A stretch of 43,182 bases of DNA from Defluviitaleaceae bacterium (GTDB taxonomy: Bacteria > Bacillota > Clostridia > Lachnospirales > WQUN01). The stretch covers positions 1-43,182 of the forward strand of contig WQRX01000015.1 of the NCBI GenBank assembly GCA_009786535.1. The letters run 5' to 3'. Shown here piece after piece: positions 40,535 through 43,182 of this stretch (the first letter of the stretch is position 1; each line of letters begins with the position of its first letter). Under the pieces are notes generated by a model. That model did no database searches. It saw only the letters and a list, made by a program, of their open reading frames with translations, and was not told the DNA's origin. Made by a program: the position numbers and the translations under genes.

Positions 40535-42324
40535 AAAACATGGCAGAGCGTATAAGCCACCGCGGACCGGACGGCGAAGGCTTCTATGTGGACGATAACA
40601 TTACCTTCGGCTTTCGGCGTTTATCATTTTTCGATTTAAAGCGCGGCTCGCAGCCTATGCACACAACGGACGACGCGTACACCCTCGTTTTTAACGGCGA
40701 AATTTATAATTATTCGGAACTGCGGGCAGAGCTTGCTGTTATCGGTCACAATTTTTCCACCACATCAGACACAGAGGTTTTGCTTCATTTATACGAAGAA
40801 TACGGCGAAAAAATGCTGGACAAGCTGCGCGGCATGTTCGCTTTTGTGATATACGACCACCGCAAGCAAGAAATATTTGCCGCGCGGGATTTTTTTGGGA
40901 TAAAACCCTTCTACTACGGCGTAATTGACGGGCAATTACTCTTCGCAAGCGAAATGAAATCGTTTTTAGACTATCCCGCCTTCCAAAAAGAACTTAACCC
41001 CGTTGCGTTAGAGGCGTATCTCTCGTACCAATATTCGGTGCTGGACGAAACGTTTTTTAAGGGTATTTTTAAGCTGCCTGCCGCGCATTTCCTGCGGTTT
41101 AAAAACGGCGTGCTTACGCTAACGCGCTATTGGCAGGCACAGTTTGCCCCCGACGAGGGGCATAAGGGCAAGCAAGGCTTAGAGGATACCGTACAGCAGG
41201 TAGACCAAGTGGTACGCGAGTCGGTCAATTACCACCAGCGTACCGAACCTGAGGTAATTTTAGGTACATTCCTGTCGGGCGGGTGGGATTCGAGTTATAT
41301 CACGTCACTTGCCAAGCTGGAAAAATCCTTCTCCGTGGGCTTTGAATACGAAGGCTACAGCGAAATCGAAAGCGCCGAAGCCCTTGCCAAGGCTAAGGGT
41401 ATGGAAAACTACAGCAAAATTATTTCAACAGACGAATATTGGGACGCATTAAAGCCCATTCAATATTTTATGGACGAACCCCTTGCAGACCCCGCCGCCG
41501 TTGCTTTGTACTTTGTGTGTAAGGAAGCGCGAAAGCATGTAAAGGGCGCATTAACGGGCGAAGGCGCGGACGAACTATTCGGCGGCTACGAGCATTATCA
41601 CCGTATGTATAATTTGGGCTTTATGAAAATCATTCCCCTTCCGTTGCGGCGATTAATTGGCAAATGGGTGCAAAAAATCCCCCGTCATTTTAAGGGGAAG
41701 CGCTTTTTAACGCTTGCAGGTAAACCGTTGGAAGAGCGTTATATCGGCAACTTCTTCACTTTCACAGACGAGGAACGCGCCCGAATTTTGCAGCCCAAAT
41801 ACGTAAGCGGCTTACGCGCCACCGACATTACAAAGCCCTACTACGACCAAGCCCGCGCACTGGGCTATGACGATATTACCAAAATGCAGTATTTAGACAT
41901 TCACCTTTGGCTTGCGGGGGACATTATGCTAAAGGCGGATAAAATGTCTATGGCGCATTCGCTGGAGGCGCGCGTACCGTTTTTAGACCGCGAGGTATTT
42001 AACGTTGCGGCAAAAATCCCTACCCGCTACCGCGTAAATCGCAAGGGGACAAAGTACGCCTTGCGCCAAGCAGCACTGCGCAGCTTCCCGGATGGCAAGC
42101 CCAAGCAGCGCCGCGGTTTCCCCGTGCCTACGCGTGTATGGCTACGCGAAGAAAAATACTACAAGCGTGTGCGTTTGGCGTTTGAAAAACCCTTCGTAGG
42201 GGAAATATTTCAAAAAGAGAAAATTCTGCAATTGCTGGCGCGCCACAAATCGGGCAAGGAAGACAATTCCCGCATGGTTTGGACAATTTATATGTTTATC
42301 CTGTGGTACGAATCATTTTTTTAG
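40474..42324 (+). CDS. asnB: Glutamine-hydrolysing asparagine synthase
   Basis: A 616-aa enzyme making asparagine from aspartate, ATP and glutamine. Cys2 in MCGFCGF is the Ntn glutaminase nucleophile, exposed after Met removal; SHRGPDGEGFY and FNGEIYNY follow. The synthetase PP-loop reads FLSGGWDSS (Trp271 where Val or Ile is usual). GEGADELFGGYEHY and LKADKMSMAHSLEARVPFLD complete the domain. The start is set by Cys2 and a G-rich ribosome binding site (GGGGGGG) that lies inside the upstream PlsY-fusion frame. The PlsY-fusion gene overlaps it by 61 nt. Confidence 0.96.
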   Translation: MCGFCGFTGNEYNDADNTHIKNMAERISHRGPDGEGFYVDDNITFGFRRLSFFDLKRGSQPMHTTDDAYTLVFNGEIYNYSELRAELAVIGHNFSTTSDTEVLLHLYEEYGEKMLDKLRGMFAFVIYDHRKQEIFAARDFFGIKPFYYGVIDGQLLFASEMKSFLDYPAFQKELNPVALEAYLSYQYSVLDETFFKGIFKLPAAHFLRFKNGVLTLTRYWQAQFAPDEGHKGKQGLEDTVQQVDQVVRESVNYHQRTEPEVILGTFLSGGWDSSYITSLAKLEKSFSVGFEYEGYSEIESAEALAKAKGMENYSKIISTDEYWDALKPIQYFMDEPLADPAAVALYFVCKEARKHVKGALTGEGADELFGGYEHYHRMYNLGFMKIIPLPLRRLIGKWVQKIPRHFKGKRFLTLAGKPLEERYIGNFFTFTDEERARILQPKYVSGLRATDITKPYYDQARALGYDDITKMQYLDIHLWLAGDIMLKADKMSMAHSLEARVPFLDREVFNVAAKIPTRYRVNRKGTKYALRQAALRSFPDGKPKQRRGFPVPTRVWLREEKYYKRVRLAFEKPFVGEIFQKEKILQLLARHKSGKEDNSRMVWTIYMFILWYESFF

Positions 42325-42341
42325 ATTATAATATTGGGTGG

Positions 42342-42373
42342 ATACTAATCTCCCGAAGTTAGGCGATTAGTAT
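42342..42373 (+). promoter_or_regulatory. Inverted repeat directly before the cls start
   Basis: ATACTAATC (42342-42350) and GATTAGTAT (42365-42373) are perfect 9-bp inverted repeats, ending just before the AAAGGAG ribosome binding site (42375-42381). TATAAT lies upstream near 42334. It could be an operator or an RNA hairpin affecting translation. Confidence 0.5.
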
Positions 42374-42389
42374 GAAAGGAGCGCACGTG

Positions 42390-43182
42390 ATGCCTTCCCC
42401 CATGTTTTTTGTCACTTTTATCAATTTTATTTTAATCGCGTATGTTATTTTCGTACAACGACGCAATACCGCCGCTACGTGGGCTTGGATAGTGGCTATG
42501 GCGTTCCTACCCATCTTTGGGTTTATTTTGTACCTTATGGGCGGGCAGGATAATCGCAAACAACGCGTTTTTATGGAAAAATACAAAGAGGATTTAAAAA
42601 TGCACGCGGAGTATAAGGCATTGGCGCTGGGTGCGGACGAAGGCGACCTTACCCACAATAACGACCTTACCCTTTTTTACGACGGCAAAACTAAATTTGA
42701 CGCATTGCTGGAAGATATCGCCAACGCGAAGGAATACATTTTCGTGCAGTATTACATATTCCGCGGGGACGAAATCGGGCGCCGTTTGGTGCGAAAACTC
42801 GCCGAACGCGCTATGGAAGGCTTGGACGTACGCCTGCTGGTAGACGGTACGGGCTGTGCCTTTACCCCTAAGGACACCTTTGAACCATTAATCAACGCGC
42901 GCGGCAAGCTGGGCTTATTCCTGCCGCCTTTTTTGGTGCGCATCAACTACCGCAATCATCGAAAACTTGCGGTTATAGACGGAAAAATTGCATATCTTGG
43001 CGGCTCTAACATTGGTAAGGAATACTTGGGCATGAGCGAGCGCTTCGGTTTTTGGCGCGATTCGCACATGCGTTTAACGGGCGATGCGGTTGCGCCACTT
43101 ATTCTGCGTTTTATCATGGACTGGAATTTTAGCGTTAAAAACAAGGCGGATAAGCTGGATGTATCCAAAAAATATTTTACCC
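42390..43182 (+). CDS. cls: Cardiolipin synthase (phospholipase D family), 3' part beyond window
   Basis: 264 residues are visible of a protein that normally has about 480-510. Two N-terminal membrane helices (FVTFINFILIAYVIF and TWAWIVAMAFLPIFGFILYLMG) are followed by the PLD part: YKTLFYDGK-like LTLFYDGKTKFDALLEDI, YIFVQYYIFRGDEIGRRLV, and the first HKD motif NHRKLAVIDGKIAYLGGSNIGKEY. The second HKD motif lies beyond the edge. It joins two phosphatidylglycerol molecules to cardiolipin. The ATG at 42390 is chosen by AAAGGAG eight nt upstream; in-frame GTG 42387 and ATG 42372 are alternatives. Confidence 0.92.
   Translation, partial: MPSPMFFVTFINFILIAYVIFVQRRNTAATWAWIVAMAFLPIFGFILYLMGGQDNRKQRVFMEKYKEDLKMHAEYKALALGADEGDLTHNNDLTLFYDGKTKFDALLEDIANAKEYIFVQYYIFRGDEIGRRLVRKLAERAMEGLDVRLLVDGTGCAFTPKDTFEPLINARGKLGLFLPPFLVRINYRNHRKLAVIDGKIAYLGGSNIGKEYLGMSERFGFWRDSHMRLTGDAVAPLILRFIMDWNFSVKNKADKLDVSKKYFT

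Noticed and set aside
1..43182. Search by eye for tRNA, rRNA, riboswitch or T-box elements
   Set aside because: No cloverleaf with a T-arm consensus, rRNA-like stretch or T-box bulge was found, although small RNAs cannot be excluded by eye.

Overview
The window looks like chromosomal DNA of a Gram-positive, probably spore-forming member of the Clostridia. This rests on strong AGGAGG-type ribosome binding sites with frequent GTG and TTG starts, a SpoIID/LytB protein, the pth-mfd linkage, clostridial-type AsnB and PlsY, S41 and GH18 exoproteins, and ATGA/GTGA-coupled operons. I cannot place it to genus. No rRNA, tRNA, CRISPR array or intact transposase is visible.

Layout. (1) 1-3.25 kb, plus strand, AT-rich and accessory: the tail of an acetyltransferase-like gene, an AraC regulator fused to a GyrI-like effector domain, a small glycine-rich membrane protein, a VapB/VapC-type toxin-antitoxin pair and an orphan 180-aa protein. 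(2) 3.2-8.3 kb, minus strand: an AlkZ-like protein, a membrane protein, an FMN-binding PPOX-fold protein, a DUF3795-peptidase S51 fusion, a WYL regulator and an S41 peptidase. (3) 8.3-11.5 kb, plus strand: a P-loop kinase, a flippase-like membrane protein, YibE/F and a Nudix hydrolase in one overlapping operon. (4) 11.6-18.9 kb, minus strand: a five-gene operon running cysteine desulfurase, TtcA-like tRNA thiolase, Pth, TraB-like lipoprotein, Mfd. (5) 18.9-23.6 kb: a repeat-rich accessory island with a 154-bp multi-hairpin repeat, a cyclase-family gene, a gene fragment, an AraC-VOC regulator and an orphan two-TM protein bracketed by a 26-bp direct repeat. (6) 23.6-43.2 kb, plus strand: glgP, a GH18/SH3 protein, a HAMP-repeat membrane protein, spoIID, queA, an S41 lipoprotein, a topoisomerase A subunit, a nucleotidyltransferase, a cupin, serS, lepB, a DUF1858 protein, a PlsY-CofE-like fusion, asnB and the start of a cardiolipin synthase gene.

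Functional links. The cysteine desulfurase can supply sulfur to the TtcA-like enzyme. The run from GH18 to SpoIID points to cell-wall or spore-wall remodelling. The lepB, PlsY fusion and cls genes serve the envelope and phospholipids. Five promoters share an extended -10 motif of the form TGTGG(T/C)A, mostly without a good -35 box.

The observations most worth following are: the PlsY to F420-ligase-like fusion, which also overlaps asnB by 61 nt; a 94-bp palindromic element inserted in frame in mfd; the orphan membrane protein between direct repeats; the receptor-like protein that has HAMP repeats but no signalling module; the DUF3795-S51 fusion; and a GH18 protein with an altered catalytic motif.
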